Counted from the stretch's first letter, positions 18,536 through 29,051 are shown. The stretch: DNA of 64,000 nucleotides from Facklamia miroungae (GCF_012396555.1 NZ_JAAXPS010000002.1:186001-250000); one strand, 5' to 3'. Made by a program: numbers and translations. The notes: generated by a model not told the origin, from the sequence alone.

Positions 18536-19690
18536 ATGGTTCAGCGGAAGACCTGTGCAATTTTAAATTTAACGGAAGATAATCAGCCCCTTTACCCCTT
18601 GACTTTTAATCGTCCAATTGCAGCCCTGCCTTTTGCCAGTCGTTACCGGATTATTGATTTTATTTTATCCTCACTTTCTTATGCGCAAGTCCAGTCAGTA
18701 GCAATGTTTATTGGAGAATCAGGACGTTCGCTATATGATCATATTCGTTCGGGGGGTTCTTGGAATCTTGATTCACGAATTAGAGGCGGTATTTTCACTT
18801 TTTCACAACAGAATTGGAAGGCTCGTTATCATCATGAGAATGATCATGAAGGGTACTATTATAACCATCGAATCTTTTTAGAAAGATCGAAAGCAGAGTA
18901 TGTTTTTGTGTCAGGGTCTAAGATTATTGCAAATCTAAATATAAATGATTTAAGACAATCTCATATCACAAGTGGCAAAGACGTCACTTTAGTTTATAAG
19001 AATGTAATCAGTTCAACTATTGGTATGAACCATCCTAATGAACGAATTGTTGCATTTGACGAAGAAAAGAATATCGTTGATTTATTGCCCAATTCTGAAA
19101 AACCTGCTGCAGCTTCAGTCAGTTCAAGTTTAGATATGTACTTTCTTTCAGTTGATATTCTCTTAGATTTAATTAATCGCGCAGAAAAAGAAGAACAATA
19201 TCTAGAAATTGATGATCTTATTCAATTTTATTTGCTGGATTTCAGTATTCACCCCTATGAATATAGAGGATACACAGCAAATATCAATTCAATTGAAGCT
19301 TATTATCAAGCGAATATGGATATGCTTAATCACTTATCTTTTGCAGCCCTTTTTCATACAGATCAACCTGTTCGAACCAAGTCTAAAAATGGCATCCCGA
19401 CCTATTACCATGAACGATCTTATGTCCGGAATGCGATTTTGGCCACAGGAACAACGGTTTATGGTGAAGTCATTGATTCCTTGATTAATCGTAGAGTTCA
19501 AATTGGTGAGAATGCAAGTGTCCGAAATTCTATCATTCAACAAGGAGTAGTTATTGGTGAAGGAGCCACGGTTGAATATGCAATTTTAGATAAGAACGTT
19601 GTGGTCAAACCAGGCACAGTCATTCGTGGACGCCCAGATCATTTAATTGTCAGAGCTAAAAATGAAGTTGTGGATGCACGTGTAGACTAG
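18536..19690 (+). CDS. glgD: Glucose-1-phosphate adenylyltransferase, GlgD subunit
   Basis: This is a GlgC paralogue that forms a heterotetramer with GlgC and raises its activity; typical of Firmicutes. It keeps the overall fold, including the C-terminal hexapeptide repeats. The N-terminal signature is degraded: LNLTEDNQPLYPLTFNRPIA replaces the GGxGTRLxxLTxxRAKPA loop, so it is probably catalytically weak or inactive, as known for GlgD. The ATG immediately follows the glgC stop, with AGAAAGGAAG upstream. Confidence 0.95.
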   Translation: MVQRKTCAILNLTEDNQPLYPLTFNRPIAALPFASRYRIIDFILSSLSYAQVQSVAMFIGESGRSLYDHIRSGGSWNLDSRIRGGIFTFSQQNWKARYHHENDHEGYYYNHRIFLERSKAEYVFVSGSKIIANLNINDLRQSHITSGKDVTLVYKNVISSTIGMNHPNERIVAFDEEKNIVDLLPNSEKPAAASVSSSLDMYFLSVDILLDLINRAEKEEQYLEIDDLIQFYLLDFSIHPYEYRGYTANINSIEAYYQANMDMLNHLSFAALFHTDQPVRTKSKNGIPTYYHERSYVRNAILATGTTVYGEVIDSLINRRVQIGENASVRNSIIQQGVVIGEGATVEYAILDKNVVVKPGTVIRGRPDHLIVRAKNEVVDARVD

Positions 19691-19699
19691 GAGGTCGAC

Positions 19700-21154
19700 A
19701 TGAAAATATTATTTGCCTCAGCAGAAGCGGCTCCTTTTTTTAAGACTGGTGGTCTAGGTGATGTCTCTTATGCTTTACCTAAAGAATTGGCTAAAGATAC
19801 ATCTATTGATATCAGAGTTGTATTACCTTTATACAGTCAAATGTCGCAAGAATATTCTGAACAAGTAGAAGAAATCGCTCATTTTCGCTTCCAATTAGGA
19901 CAGCGTAATGTTTATTGTGGTATCAAGCAGTTATGCTATCAGGGTGTAATTTATTATTTTATTGATAACTTGGCCTACTTTGATCGAGCAGGATTATATG
20001 GTGAATGGGACGACGGAGAACGTTTTGCCTATTTTTCAACAGCTATTATTGAAATGTTGGAAGTGATTGATTGGATTCCTGATATTATTCACTGTAATGA
20101 TTGGCAGACAGCTATGGTACCCGCTTTGTTAGTTGATCGCTATCATTGGAAACAATCACTTCAACATATTCGTAAAGTACTAACCATTCACAATTTGCGT
20201 TTTCAAGGAATTTATGATGCTGCTATGCTCCCTAATGTGTTTGGTACAGGTTATAATGCTTTTACCGAAGATGGACTAAAATTTGGTGACCAGATGAATT
20301 TCCTTAAAGGGGGGATAAATTTTGCTGATCGTGTAACAACGGTTAGTCCAACTTATGCAAAAGAAATTTTAACCCCAGAATTTGGTGAGGGATTAGATCC
20401 AGTCTTACGAGTCAACGAGTGGAAGCTGCGAGGAATCATCAATGGAATTGATCAAGCATCCAATGACCCTAAAACAGATAAATTTTTATCCCATCATTAT
20501 GATGCGAAGAATATTTCTAATAAGGTTAAACTTAAAACTAATCTCCAAGCATTTTTATCGCTCGAACAAGATGAAAATGTCCCTTTAATAGGGATTGTCA
20601 GTCGTTTAACGGATCAAAAGGGCATGCAACTCGTTGAACAAGTCCTAGATGATTTATTACAGCAAAAAGTTCAAATGGTTATTTTGGGAACGGGTGATCA
20701 ACGTTTTGAAGATTCGTTTCGCTATTTTGAAAATAAATACCCTAGTCAGTTTAGAGCTTGTATACAATTTGATATTAATTTAGCTCAGCAGATTTATGCA
20801 GCTAGCGACTTGTTTTTAATGCCTTCAGCCTTCGAACCCTGTGGTCTTTCGCAAATGATCGCTATGCGTTATGGAACGCTTCCGCTCGTTCATGAAACGG
20901 GAGGTCTAAAGGATACGGTTGAAGCCTATAATAAATTCACAGGTCAAGGCACAGGTTTTTCATTTCACGGTTTTAATCGGGACAATTTACTTTTTACGCT
21001 TAATATGGCCTTAGATACCTATTTTAACCATAAAGATGCTTGGCAGCATTTAATTGTACAGGCGATGGAAAAGGATTTTTCTTGGTCAGTACCAGCTAAA
21101 GCCTATAAAAAGATATATGACGACCTTCTTAAAGAAACTATTATTTTAAATTAA
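19700..21154 (+). CDS. glgA: Glycogen synthase (ADP-glucose, GT5)
   Basis: Elongates alpha-1,4-glucan from ADP-glucose. This GT-B fold enzyme has the N-terminal KTGGLGDVSYALPKEL (residues about 16-31, ADP-glucose binding), HCNDWQTAMVPALL, and the C-terminal donor-site EPCGLSQMIAMRYG and HETGGLKDTVEAYN. Its 484 residues are standard for bacterial GlgA. A strong AGGAGG precedes the ATG, and the gene is 9 bp after glgD. It is the last gene of the operon, closed by a terminator at 21169. Confidence 0.96.
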   Translation: MKILFASAEAAPFFKTGGLGDVSYALPKELAKDTSIDIRVVLPLYSQMSQEYSEQVEEIAHFRFQLGQRNVYCGIKQLCYQGVIYYFIDNLAYFDRAGLYGEWDDGERFAYFSTAIIEMLEVIDWIPDIIHCNDWQTAMVPALLVDRYHWKQSLQHIRKVLTIHNLRFQGIYDAAMLPNVFGTGYNAFTEDGLKFGDQMNFLKGGINFADRVTTVSPTYAKEILTPEFGEGLDPVLRVNEWKLRGIINGIDQASNDPKTDKFLSHHYDAKNISNKVKLKTNLQAFLSLEQDENVPLIGIVSRLTDQKGMQLVEQVLDDLLQQKVQMVILGTGDQRFEDSFRYFENKYPSQFRACIQFDINLAQQIYAASDLFLMPSAFEPCGLSQMIAMRYGTLPLVHETGGLKDTVEAYNKFTGQGTGFSFHGFNRDNLLFTLNMALDTYFNHKDAWQHLIVQAMEKDFSWSVPAKAYKKIYDDLLKETIILN

Positions 21155-21168
21155 GATAGAACTATTTG

Positions 21169-21215
21169 AAGCCTTCTACAGTGTTTGAACTGACACTTTT
21201 ATTAGAAGGCTTTTT
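21169..21215 (+). terminator. Rho-independent terminator of the glg operon
   Basis: The 10-bp stem AAGCCTTCTA/TAGAAGGCTT (21169-21178 and 21203-21212), with a CAGTGT/ACACTT extension inside, is followed by TTT. Confidence 0.9.
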
Positions 21216-21353
21216 GAATGCCTGTTTAAAAATCATATAATCTTTAATAAAATTTCTTAAACTTTTAGTATAATTACAAATAAAATCAGGCTATAGTAGG
21301 AAGCCAGTGATTTTGATCCTAACTATGATAGTATTAGAGAAGCAGGTGACTAT

Positions 21354-23477
21354 ATGGTAAAAAATAAATTGAAAGTTAAACAATATACAATGATTCAAGG
21401 ATTAAAAAATCTATGGCGCTATTATCGAGGTTGGAAATGGTTAATTTTTATTACTTTATCACTCTCTTTATTCTTAACTTCCTATTTAGTTTTTATTGCA
21501 AAGTCGACGGATGTTAAGCAACTTCACGATTCTTTACAAACAAAAACTGAAATATATGACCAAGATGATCAGTATGCAGGAACGCTTTTATCACAAAAGG
21601 GAACCTATGTTTCCTTAGATGAAATCTCTCCAATTATGCAAGAGACGGTAGTAAAAACAGAGGATAAACGTTTTTATGAGCATAATGGTTTTGACACAAT
21701 AGGAATCGGACGGGCTCTTTTTCGCTTATTAATTAATCGTAATACTTCTGGTGGTGGTGGGTCCACTTTAACGCAACAGTTGGCAAAAAATGCCTTTCTA
21801 ACCCTGGATCAAACCTTTCAGAGAAAACTAAAAGAATTATTTTTGGCCTTAGAAATTGAAAAAACGTATTCTAAAGACCAAATTTTAGAAATGTATTTAA
21901 ATAATGCCTATTTTGGTAATGGTGTTTGGGGGATCGAGGATGCTGCTCAAAAATATTTTGGAATTAGTGCTTATCAATTAGATCAAAATCAGTCGATGGT
22001 TTTAACAGGCATTTTGAAAGGTCCCTCAATTTATAATCCCATTGACGATTATCAAGCTGCTATCGATCGTCGGAATGTAATTGCTGACTTACTTGCTAAA
22101 GAGGGCGTTATTTCATTTGTGAATGCTGAAGAATACAAAACAATGCCCATTCCTTTAATGGATAATTATATTCCGACTAGTTCTGGACATGAGTTTCCCT
22201 TTTATTTTGATGCGGTTATTAATGAGGCCATCCGACTGGTGGATATACCTGAGGAAGATTTAATGTCTAAGGGATACCGCATCTATACTAATTTAGATGT
22301 AAATGCGCAACAGGGACTCAATAATGCTTATCAGGAAAATGCTTATTTATTTAATGATGGTGTTTATGATGCGCCGATCGTACAAAGTGCTAGTGCGGTG
22401 GTAAACACCCATACTGGAGGGATTATGGCTATTTTCGGCGGTAGAGGCGACTATGTCTACCGAGGGTTTAACCGAGCGAGTGACATGTTCCGAGCTCCCG
22501 GTTCAACTATCAAACCTCTAGCAGTTTATTTGCCAGCTTTAGAAAGTGGTTATAATATACATTCTATGGTGCCTGATGAAGTTAAAGCGTATGGTAAAGA
22601 TCATTTTGCACCAGAAAATTTTAACCGCGAGACGGATCCCAGAGGCGAAGTACCCTTATATTATGCTCTAGCACAGAGTAAAAATACTTCAGCCGTTTAT
22701 CTATTAGACAAGTTAGGTATTCAAACAGCGGTAGATAAACTTCATCAATTTGGCATTGAGGTTCCTAAACAAGACCAGCAACTAACTTTAGCTTTAGGAG
22801 CATTTTCTACTGGAGTGAGTCCAGTGCAATTAGCTTCAGCCTATGCAACCTTTGCGAACAAAGGAATTCGCAATGAATCTTATTTTATTAGACGTATTGA
22901 AGATATTTCAGGAAAAGTTGTTTATGAAAATGAAAAACCGAGACGGCATCTGATAATGACCAAAACAGTAGCAGCAGATATGACAAGTATGATGCTAGAT
23001 ACATATGGAGGGAATGGTACGGGATATGGTGCTGGACCAAATAGTGGAATAATTGCAGGTAAAACGGGAACAACTGAAGTTTCGGATGGCTCTACAAAGA
23101 CCAGAGATCACTGGATGGTAGGCTATACACCGGACTTTGCCATTGCAACCTGGATTGGTCTTGATGATGTTGAAAGTGCCGATTTAGATGAAATTATGCC
23201 AAATGGTATGGGTAAATTATTTAATAGCCAAACCTCTTATATCATGGCTTACTCGCCACAAACTCCTTTTGAAGTAACTTATGCTTCTCAAATGGAAGAC
23301 GATACCAATGGAAAATTAGGAGGAGACTGGTTAGAAGGGCTTGACATAGACTTTAATGAAGAACTTTCGACTCTTAAAGAAAATGGTGAGAATCTATGGG
23401 AGCAAGTAAAGTCCTTTACAAATGAAAAAACGCAAGAAATGATCAATTGGTTGGATACCTTAGATCTTCCAATTTAA
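21354..23477 (+). CDS. Class A penicillin-binding protein (transglycosylase/transpeptidase)
   Basis: A bifunctional peptidoglycan polymerase and cross-linker anchored by one N-terminal helix (about residues 27-49). The GT51 domain (about 75-245) has the catalytic Glu in TEDKRFYEH, GGSTLTQQLAKN and the RKLKELFLALEIE block. The transpeptidase domain (about 330-620) has the SxxK serine (about 384) in APGSTIKPL, SKN and KTGTTE. The tail is acidic with no long Thr/Ser-rich extension. Its 707 residues fit PBP1a/PBP2a-like enzymes. It is monocistronic between the glg terminator and yheA. Confidence 0.95.
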   Translation: MVKNKLKVKQYTMIQGLKNLWRYYRGWKWLIFITLSLSLFLTSYLVFIAKSTDVKQLHDSLQTKTEIYDQDDQYAGTLLSQKGTYVSLDEISPIMQETVVKTEDKRFYEHNGFDTIGIGRALFRLLINRNTSGGGGSTLTQQLAKNAFLTLDQTFQRKLKELFLALEIEKTYSKDQILEMYLNNAYFGNGVWGIEDAAQKYFGISAYQLDQNQSMVLTGILKGPSIYNPIDDYQAAIDRRNVIADLLAKEGVISFVNAEEYKTMPIPLMDNYIPTSSGHEFPFYFDAVINEAIRLVDIPEEDLMSKGYRIYTNLDVNAQQGLNNAYQENAYLFNDGVYDAPIVQSASAVVNTHTGGIMAIFGGRGDYVYRGFNRASDMFRAPGSTIKPLAVYLPALESGYNIHSMVPDEVKAYGKDHFAPENFNRETDPRGEVPLYYALAQSKNTSAVYLLDKLGIQTAVDKLHQFGIEVPKQDQQLTLALGAFSTGVSPVQLASAYATFANKGIRNESYFIRRIEDISGKVVYENEKPRRHLIMTKTVAADMTSMMLDTYGGNGTGYGAGPNSGIIAGKTGTTEVSDGSTKTRDHWMVGYTPDFAIATWIGLDDVESADLDEIMPNGMGKLFNSQTSYIMAYSPQTPFEVTYASQMEDDTNGKLGGDWLEGLDIDFNEELSTLKENGENLWEQVKSFTNEKTQEMINWLDTLDLPI

Positions 23478-23572
23478 AGTATTAGCTTAATAAAAATTCA
23501 CGATTTTCGCTCCTGTTTCATTGAAATAAAGCCAATAAATTGATACTATTGAACTATAGAAATGAGGTTATT

Positions 23573-23917
23573 ATGAACATTAATATTTATGATACAGCCA
23601 ACACTTTAGAACGCGAATTAAGACAGTTGCCCGCTTATTTGAATGTAAAGTCAGCGCTTGAAGAAATTAAACAAAATCCAGAGAGCAATCGATTATTTGA
23701 AGAATTTCGTCATGTATCACAATCACTTCAAACAATGACTGAAGAGCCGAGTGAAGAAAAAATTACAGAGGTTCAAAGCTTGTATGCAAAAGTAATGGAA
23801 AACCCTTCTATTAAGAAGTTAATGGAGAATGAACAACAACTTGGTCTCCTAATGGAAGAAATTAATCAAATCATTACAAAGCCATTACAAGAATTATATC
23901 AAGCGCCAACTGAATAA
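23573..23917 (+). CDS. yheA: YheA family (UPF0342/YlbF-like) protein
   Basis: A small all-alpha cytoplasmic protein of 114 residues in the YlbF/YmcA superfamily. The N-terminal NIYDTANTLERELR and C-terminal EEINQIITKPLQELY closely follow the UPF0342/YheA pattern. Related YlbF and YmcA modulate RNase Y and phosphorelay proteins; YheA itself has no firm role. The ATG at 23573 has ATGAGGT upstream; the longer frame from 23540 lacks a site. It precedes yhaO but is separated from it by a strong terminator. Confidence 0.85.
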   Translation: MNINIYDTANTLERELRQLPAYLNVKSALEEIKQNPESNRLFEEFRHVSQSLQTMTEEPSEEKITEVQSLYAKVMENPSIKKLMENEQQLGLLMEEINQIITKPLQELYQAPTE

Positions 23918-23927
23918 TTAGACTTGG

Positions 23928-23978
23928 CAACTGAAAGCCATCGAACAAATAAATTTCGAGGTTCTTTCAGTTGTTTTT
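23928..23978 (+). terminator. Rho-independent terminator after yheA
   Basis: The 10-bp stem CAACTGAAAG/CTTTCAGTTG (23928-23937, 23964-23973) contains an inner TCGAA/TTCGA helix and is followed by TTTTTAT. Confidence 0.9.
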
Positions 23979-24011
23979 ATCAACCATGAATTTTGGAGAG
24001 AGGAGACCGAA

Positions 24012-25280
24012 ATGCGTTTCATGCATTTTGCTGACTTACATTTAGATAGTCCTTTTGCTGGAATGCAAAAGCAGTATCCAAGTTTACAAGAAGTCTTAAT
24101 CCAAGCACCTTATAAAGCTTTTCATCGAGGCGTTTCTTATGCTATTAAAGAGGGTGTGGATGCTGTTATTATTGCAGGGGATATTTACGACACACAAAAA
24201 CAAACGATTTATGCCCAACATGCTTTTTTAAAAGAACTAGAGCGATTGGAAAGAGCAGAAATTCCAGTCGTTATTTGTCATGGGAATCATGATTATTTGA
24301 ACAACCAACGCTTGTTCGTTCAGTATCCGGCAAATGTTTATGTTTTTAGAGAGGAATCGATTGACTATATAGATATTAAAACGGCTGAAGATATTACTTG
24401 TCGGTTTTATGGTTTTTCGTATTCTCACCGGTGGATTCATGAATCTAAAGCTAAAGAATTTCCCATTAATCCAAAGGAAACAGATTTTACCGTTGGGGTC
24501 TATCATGGAGAGTTGTTAGGCCAAAACCAAATAGGTAATTATGCGCCTTTTACCATAGATGATTTATCTTCGAAAAATTATGATTATTGGGCCTTAGGTC
24601 ATATTCACCAAGGAATTCGTTTATCTCAGTTCCCTTTAATTCAATATGCAGGTAGTCCGCAAGGTAGAAACCGCTTAGAAACTGGGGAAAAGGGTGCTTA
24701 CATAGTAACTTTTAATGAAGATCGAAACGTAGACTCTGAATTTATTCATTTAGCTGAAATTGAATGGAAAGACGAGAAAATTGAATGTCAGGAAAATTGG
24801 CAAATCAACGAACTTTTATGGGCAATCAATGATTTAGTTGACAATTATAAAGACGAAGTCGATAAGGGATTACCTTCTAAGATCATATCTTTGACCTTAA
24901 CGAATGCTCAGCGTCTTCCGATTGACTTGCAAGAGCAAATTGAAAAGGGAGAGATTGAAACGATTCTGACAGAACCTCAATCGACAGAACAGTTTGCCAT
25001 CATTGTGCGGGTGAAACTTGAACGCCAGATGGTTCTTGATGCCTTTGAGTATGATCAAACATTAAAGGCAAGTTTTAAAGAGGCTTGTCTGGAGATGGCT
25101 AAAGGTTCTGCATACAAAGAGAGTTTAGAAGAAATGTTTGATCACCCGGTCATTAAACAAAGAATGCCCGATTTAATCTCTGATGAAGAGTTGAAGAAAG
25201 AAACAATTCAATCGGCTAAAGAACTGATGATTCAAGCAATTGGATTTGAATTTAAGGAGGCGGTTGAACTTGAAGATTAG
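24012..25280 (+). CDS. yhaO: YhaO, SbcD/Mre11-like phosphoesterase
   Basis: This calcineurin-fold metallophosphoesterase is a probable DNA nuclease subunit paired with YhaN. The five metal-site motifs are visible: FADLHLDSPF, AGDIYD, CHGNHDYL, VYHGELLG and LGHIHQG. The C-terminal 150 residues form a capping/interaction domain. Its 422 residues are typical. A GAGAGGAG site precedes the ATG. It overlaps yhaN by 11 bp, as expected for an SbcCD-like complex. Confidence 0.9.
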   Translation: MRFMHFADLHLDSPFAGMQKQYPSLQEVLIQAPYKAFHRGVSYAIKEGVDAVIIAGDIYDTQKQTIYAQHAFLKELERLERAEIPVVICHGNHDYLNNQRLFVQYPANVYVFREESIDYIDIKTAEDITCRFYGFSYSHRWIHESKAKEFPINPKETDFTVGVYHGELLGQNQIGNYAPFTIDDLSSKNYDYWALGHIHQGIRLSQFPLIQYAGSPQGRNRLETGEKGAYIVTFNEDRNVDSEFIHLAEIEWKDEKIECQENWQINELLWAINDLVDNYKDEVDKGLPSKIISLTLTNAQRLPIDLQEQIEKGEIETILTEPQSTEQFAIIVRVKLERQMVLDAFEYDQTLKASFKEACLEMAKGSAYKESLEEMFDHPVIKQRMPDLISDEELKKETIQSAKELMIQAIGFEFKEAVELED

Positions 25281-28095
25281 CACTTTAGATATTTACGGGT
25301 ATGGAAAGTGGGTCAACCAACGCTTTGACTTAGATAATCAATTACAGTTAATCTTTGGCCAGAATGAGGCAGGTAAATCAACGCTTCAGTCTTTCATTCG
25401 AAGTATCCTTTTTGGGTTTCCTTCTAAACGTCGTCGCATTAATCAAATTAATCGTTATGAGCCCAAACTTAGTGAAGTTTATGGTGGTAGAATTCTACTT
25501 ACTGATACGACCTATGGGGATATCTGGGTAGAAAGAACGAATAAGGGACTGACCTTGACTGATACTCACGGTCAAGAGTTAGATCAGCAGGTTTTAGATC
25601 AAATCTTGGGCGGTTTGGATGAAAATCTTTTTGATTCTTTTTATGCTTTTTCACTGCAAAATTTGCAAGAATTATCTAACGTTGATGCAGACAAATTAGG
25701 CGATTACTTTCTTTCGATTGGAACAGTGGGTTCGGATAAGTTTCTTTCGGTAGCCAAGTATTTTGAAAAAGATCTTGGTCAAATTTATAAATTAAAAGGG
25801 AAGAATCCGAAACTAAACCAAGCCCTGTTTGAATATGAGGAATTGGCTCAGTCGATTGAAAAGATGAAGACGAATATGGCTCGGTACGATCAATTGTTTG
25901 AGCAACAGCAAGAAGAAATTCAAAAAATTGAAATTCTCAATGAAACGATTCAGCAATTAGAAGAAGAACAACGACAACTTGATCAATTAATGACTCGTTA
26001 TGATAGTTATCAAAAAGATAAAGCAGCTCAAAGAGAGTTAGAACAACTCGTCTATACCAAAATGGATCCAGAACTTCCAGATAAACTAGAAGAGGCAATT
26101 CAGTCTAAAATTGAAAGCCAAAAGACTATTCAACAGATGGAAGAACGGATCCGTAATCTTAATAATGAAATGAGTGCATTAACCCGTTTAATTTGGGGCA
26201 AAAATCATGCCGATCAAAGAAGAATATGGTCGAGTGAAACTTCGCATATAAAGGAAGTTGATTTACGCTTAGAACATGTATTAGAGCGAATTCAAGAACA
26301 AACTAATACGATGGCAAGACTAGCTAGAGAAGGGCAATTTTATCCAGAAAAAGTAAAAAAGACTTCTGAATTTGATCGTGAAATCGAAGAAGGGTACGAG
26401 TTGCAGGCTGCAATTGATGACCTAGAAGGACAGAAAGAATCCTTGCAAGCTCAAAGAAAAGTATTTCTTGACCAGCGGAGAGAGCTACAAACCTACTCAA
26501 TCACTGTCAGACAACAATATGCTAAGCTAGAAAATATGCGCATGAATGAAAAAGCCCAAATGCAACAGGCTACTAATTTCAGACACTATTTTATTGGGAT
26601 TTTGGCTATCTTAGTGGGTATAATTATTGGGGTTTATCACACTCTGAAACAAACAGGAATTAATTTCCGCTGGATTGCGTTGATATTAATAGGTATAGGA
26701 ATTTTATCAACACTTTATGTTTTTTTTGAGCATCAAAAATATAAAAAGAAATATAATTCTTCACCAGCTATTGAAAAAATGGCCGAATTACAAAGCAAAG
26801 ATCATCAGTATCATGAAAGAAGTCAAGAACTGGGTAAAGATATTAATCAAAGAGAAGCTAATTTGCGAGCGATTGAGAATGAACTCGCTAAAAAGAAACA
26901 AGAACAACAACGATGGTTAGTAGCCTTAGGTTTTTATCCGACGGCGGATGCTGAGATTATTCTTAAGTCGAACCCTGTTAAAGAATATTTTCAAGCTGAA
27001 ACGATTCGACAACAGTATGAAGAAGAACGTAACGATCTAAATGTTGAAGTAGCTAAATGGCGTAAACAGATAACGCCGTTGCTTGAACGTTTTCCATTAG
27101 GCGATCAAAGTATAAAAGTCTTGATTCATCATATCGAAGAAACAGAAGTATCGATTGCTCGGCAAGTTGAGCGAGGTAAGGCGATGGAAGAACGTATCAA
27201 TAATGCTCAAGAAATCATTTCACAAGAGAAAATCAATCTAAATAATCAAATTAGGGTGATTGAAGAAATCTATCAATCAACCAATTCATTTGATGAAATA
27301 GACTTTAGACAAAAAGTTCAAACGAATAAACAGATTCAACAGCTAAAAGAAAAGCGTGAATTATATAGTGATCAAATAAAAGGTTTCGAAAATGAAATGG
27401 CCGGTATTGATAGTAAACAATCATTAATTAATCAATATAATAAGGTTCAAAACGAATTAACACTTAATAAAAGTCGAATCCAACCCCATCAATATCAACG
27501 AGCCAATATAGAAGTAGCTCTTAATCAGTTGGAACAAGATGGTAGTTATCAAGTCTTACAGCAAAAATTGGAAGATAAAAAAGCAGAAGTCTTAAATGGT
27601 ATTCAAGAGTGGAGTAAGAAGAAAATAGCGGTTGAATTAATTTACCGTACGCTCAGACAAGGCATGGATAATCCAATTCCTGAAATGAACAAAATGGCCA
27701 ACGAAATCTTTTCTAAATTAACCTATGGACGTTATAATCAGATTAAGTTGAATAAGAATGGGATTAAAGTGAAGCAGTTTTCAGACGTACTTTTTGCCCC
27801 CCATGAACTTTCGCAAGGAACACTTGAGCAATTATATGTAGCATTACGTTTAGCGTTTATCGCAAATGCGTCATCAATGGTATCAATGCCTATCTTAATA
27901 GATGATGCGTTTGTGAATTTTGATGAGGTACGTAAAGCAAGCATGTATCAAGTACTAGAGACAATCAGTCAGAACCATCAAGTCCTATTCTTTACTTTTG
28001 ATCAGCAAGCTGCTGATACACTAGCAGTTGATAGCATGATTAATTTAGATGATTTGATCGAAAATATTTCAACTGAGACAGAAAGGGAGAGCTAA
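25270..28095 (+). CDS. yhaN: YhaN, SbcC/Rad50-like ATPase with membrane hairpin
   Basis: An SMC-like ATPase that would work with YhaO on DNA ends. Walker A is FGQNEAGKST at about residues 32-41, and the C-terminal lobe carries the ABC signature ELSQGTLEQLYVALRLA and Walker B IPILIDDAFVNFD-like MPILIDDAFVNFDE. Long coiled coils fill residues about 190-800. In mid-coil there are two hydrophobic helices (about 441-490), known for YhaN but absent from Rad50, suggesting membrane attachment. The TTG at 25270 has AAGGAGG 9 nt upstream; upstream codons are inside yhaO. Confidence 0.9.
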   Translation: MKISTLDIYGYGKWVNQRFDLDNQLQLIFGQNEAGKSTLQSFIRSILFGFPSKRRRINQINRYEPKLSEVYGGRILLTDTTYGDIWVERTNKGLTLTDTHGQELDQQVLDQILGGLDENLFDSFYAFSLQNLQELSNVDADKLGDYFLSIGTVGSDKFLSVAKYFEKDLGQIYKLKGKNPKLNQALFEYEELAQSIEKMKTNMARYDQLFEQQQEEIQKIEILNETIQQLEEEQRQLDQLMTRYDSYQKDKAAQRELEQLVYTKMDPELPDKLEEAIQSKIESQKTIQQMEERIRNLNNEMSALTRLIWGKNHADQRRIWSSETSHIKEVDLRLEHVLERIQEQTNTMARLAREGQFYPEKVKKTSEFDREIEEGYELQAAIDDLEGQKESLQAQRKVFLDQRRELQTYSITVRQQYAKLENMRMNEKAQMQQATNFRHYFIGILAILVGIIIGVYHTLKQTGINFRWIALILIGIGILSTLYVFFEHQKYKKKYNSSPAIEKMAELQSKDHQYHERSQELGKDINQREANLRAIENELAKKKQEQQRWLVALGFYPTADAEIILKSNPVKEYFQAETIRQQYEEERNDLNVEVAKWRKQITPLLERFPLGDQSIKVLIHHIEETEVSIARQVERGKAMEERINNAQEIISQEKINLNNQIRVIEEIYQSTNSFDEIDFRQKVQTNKQIQQLKEKRELYSDQIKGFENEMAGIDSKQSLINQYNKVQNELTLNKSRIQPHQYQRANIEVALNQLEQDGSYQVLQQKLEDKKAEVLNGIQEWSKKKIAVELIYRTLRQGMDNPIPEMNKMANEIFSKLTYGRYNQIKLNKNGIKVKQFSDVLFAPHELSQGTLEQLYVALRLAFIANASSMVSMPILIDDAFVNFDEVRKASMYQVLETISQNHQVLFFTFDQQAADTLAVDSMINLDDLIENISTETERES

Positions 28096-29043
28096 ATGAG
28101 TTTATTATATGAAGTAAAAGAAGGAGACGAATTTGGCATTTACGTCTTAATTAAAGCCGCAGATGTTAGAACCGCGCGTAATGGTAAGCCATTTATTGCT
28201 TTTCGTTTCCAAGATCGGTCCGGCTCAATGGACGGTATGTATTGGTCTGCCACTGAAGAAGAAATTAATAAGTTTCAAGTAGGAAGAGTGGTCTTCTTAA
28301 GGGGAGATCGCGATAATTATCAAGGCAGCCCTCAAGTAAAAATCAAAGCTCTTCGTTTAGCTGAAGAGGGCGAACCAAACGATCCCACTCTTTACGTTGA
28401 AAGAATTGATATGAAAATTGATGAGATCAAGGAACAGATTAATGATGCTTTATTCCAAATACATGAACCGAATATTAATCGGATTGTGCGCAAGATTTTA
28501 AGTGAACATGAAGAGGCATTTTATACCTTCCCTGCTGCTAAAAGAAATCATCATGCAATGGCTGGTGGTCTTAGTTTCCATACCGTTTCGATGTTAAAGA
28601 TAGCGAAAGCCATTTTAGAAATTTACCCTCAATTGAATTCAAGTCTCTTGATTGGAGGACTTATTTTACATGACATAGGCAAAACAATTGAGCTTTCGGG
28701 AGCAATTTCAACTGAGTATACTTTTAAAGGAAAAATGCTCGGCCATATTGTTATTATGTCAGAAATGATTGATCAAGTTTGCCAGCAAATTGGTATTGAT
28801 CCGGATAAAGAGCCCGTGGTATTACTTAAACATGTTGTTTTAGCTCATCATGGGAAGTTAGAATATGGTAGTCCAGTCCAACCACGTTTATTAGAAGCTG
28901 AAATTCTCCATCATATAGATAACTTAGATGCAACTGTCAATATGATTACTTCTGTCTTAGATAAAACAGAACCAGGTAAAGAAAGTGCTCAAATTTATCC
29001 ACTTGAGCGCCGTAGTTTTTATCAACCGAATTTTAGAAAGTAG
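28096..29043 (+). CDS. yhaM: 3'-5' exoribonuclease YhaM
   Basis: A 3'-5' exonuclease acting on RNA and single-stranded DNA. An N-terminal OB-fold (about residues 10-95, FRFQDRSGSMDGMYW) is followed by an HD phosphohydrolase domain, with HHAMAGGLSFHTVS, LILHDIGK and AHHGKLEYG giving the metal ligands. Its 315 residues are normal. The ATG directly follows the yhaN stop, with GAAAGGGAG upstream. The yhaO-yhaN-yhaM order is conserved in Bacillus and relatives. Confidence 0.94.
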   Translation: MSLLYEVKEGDEFGIYVLIKAADVRTARNGKPFIAFRFQDRSGSMDGMYWSATEEEINKFQVGRVVFLRGDRDNYQGSPQVKIKALRLAEEGEPNDPTLYVERIDMKIDEIKEQINDALFQIHEPNINRIVRKILSEHEEAFYTFPAAKRNHHAMAGGLSFHTVSMLKIAKAILEIYPQLNSSLLIGGLILHDIGKTIELSGAISTEYTFKGKMLGHIVIMSEMIDQVCQQIGIDPDKEPVVLLKHVVLAHHGKLEYGSPVQPRLLEAEILHHIDNLDATVNMITSVLDKTEPGKESAQIYPLERRSFYQPNFRK

Positions 29044-29051
29044 GAATAAGA

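Noticed and set aside
19209-19543. Overlapping frames on both strands inside glgD
   Set aside because: No ribosome sites; the region is fully explained by the GlgD beta-helix domain.
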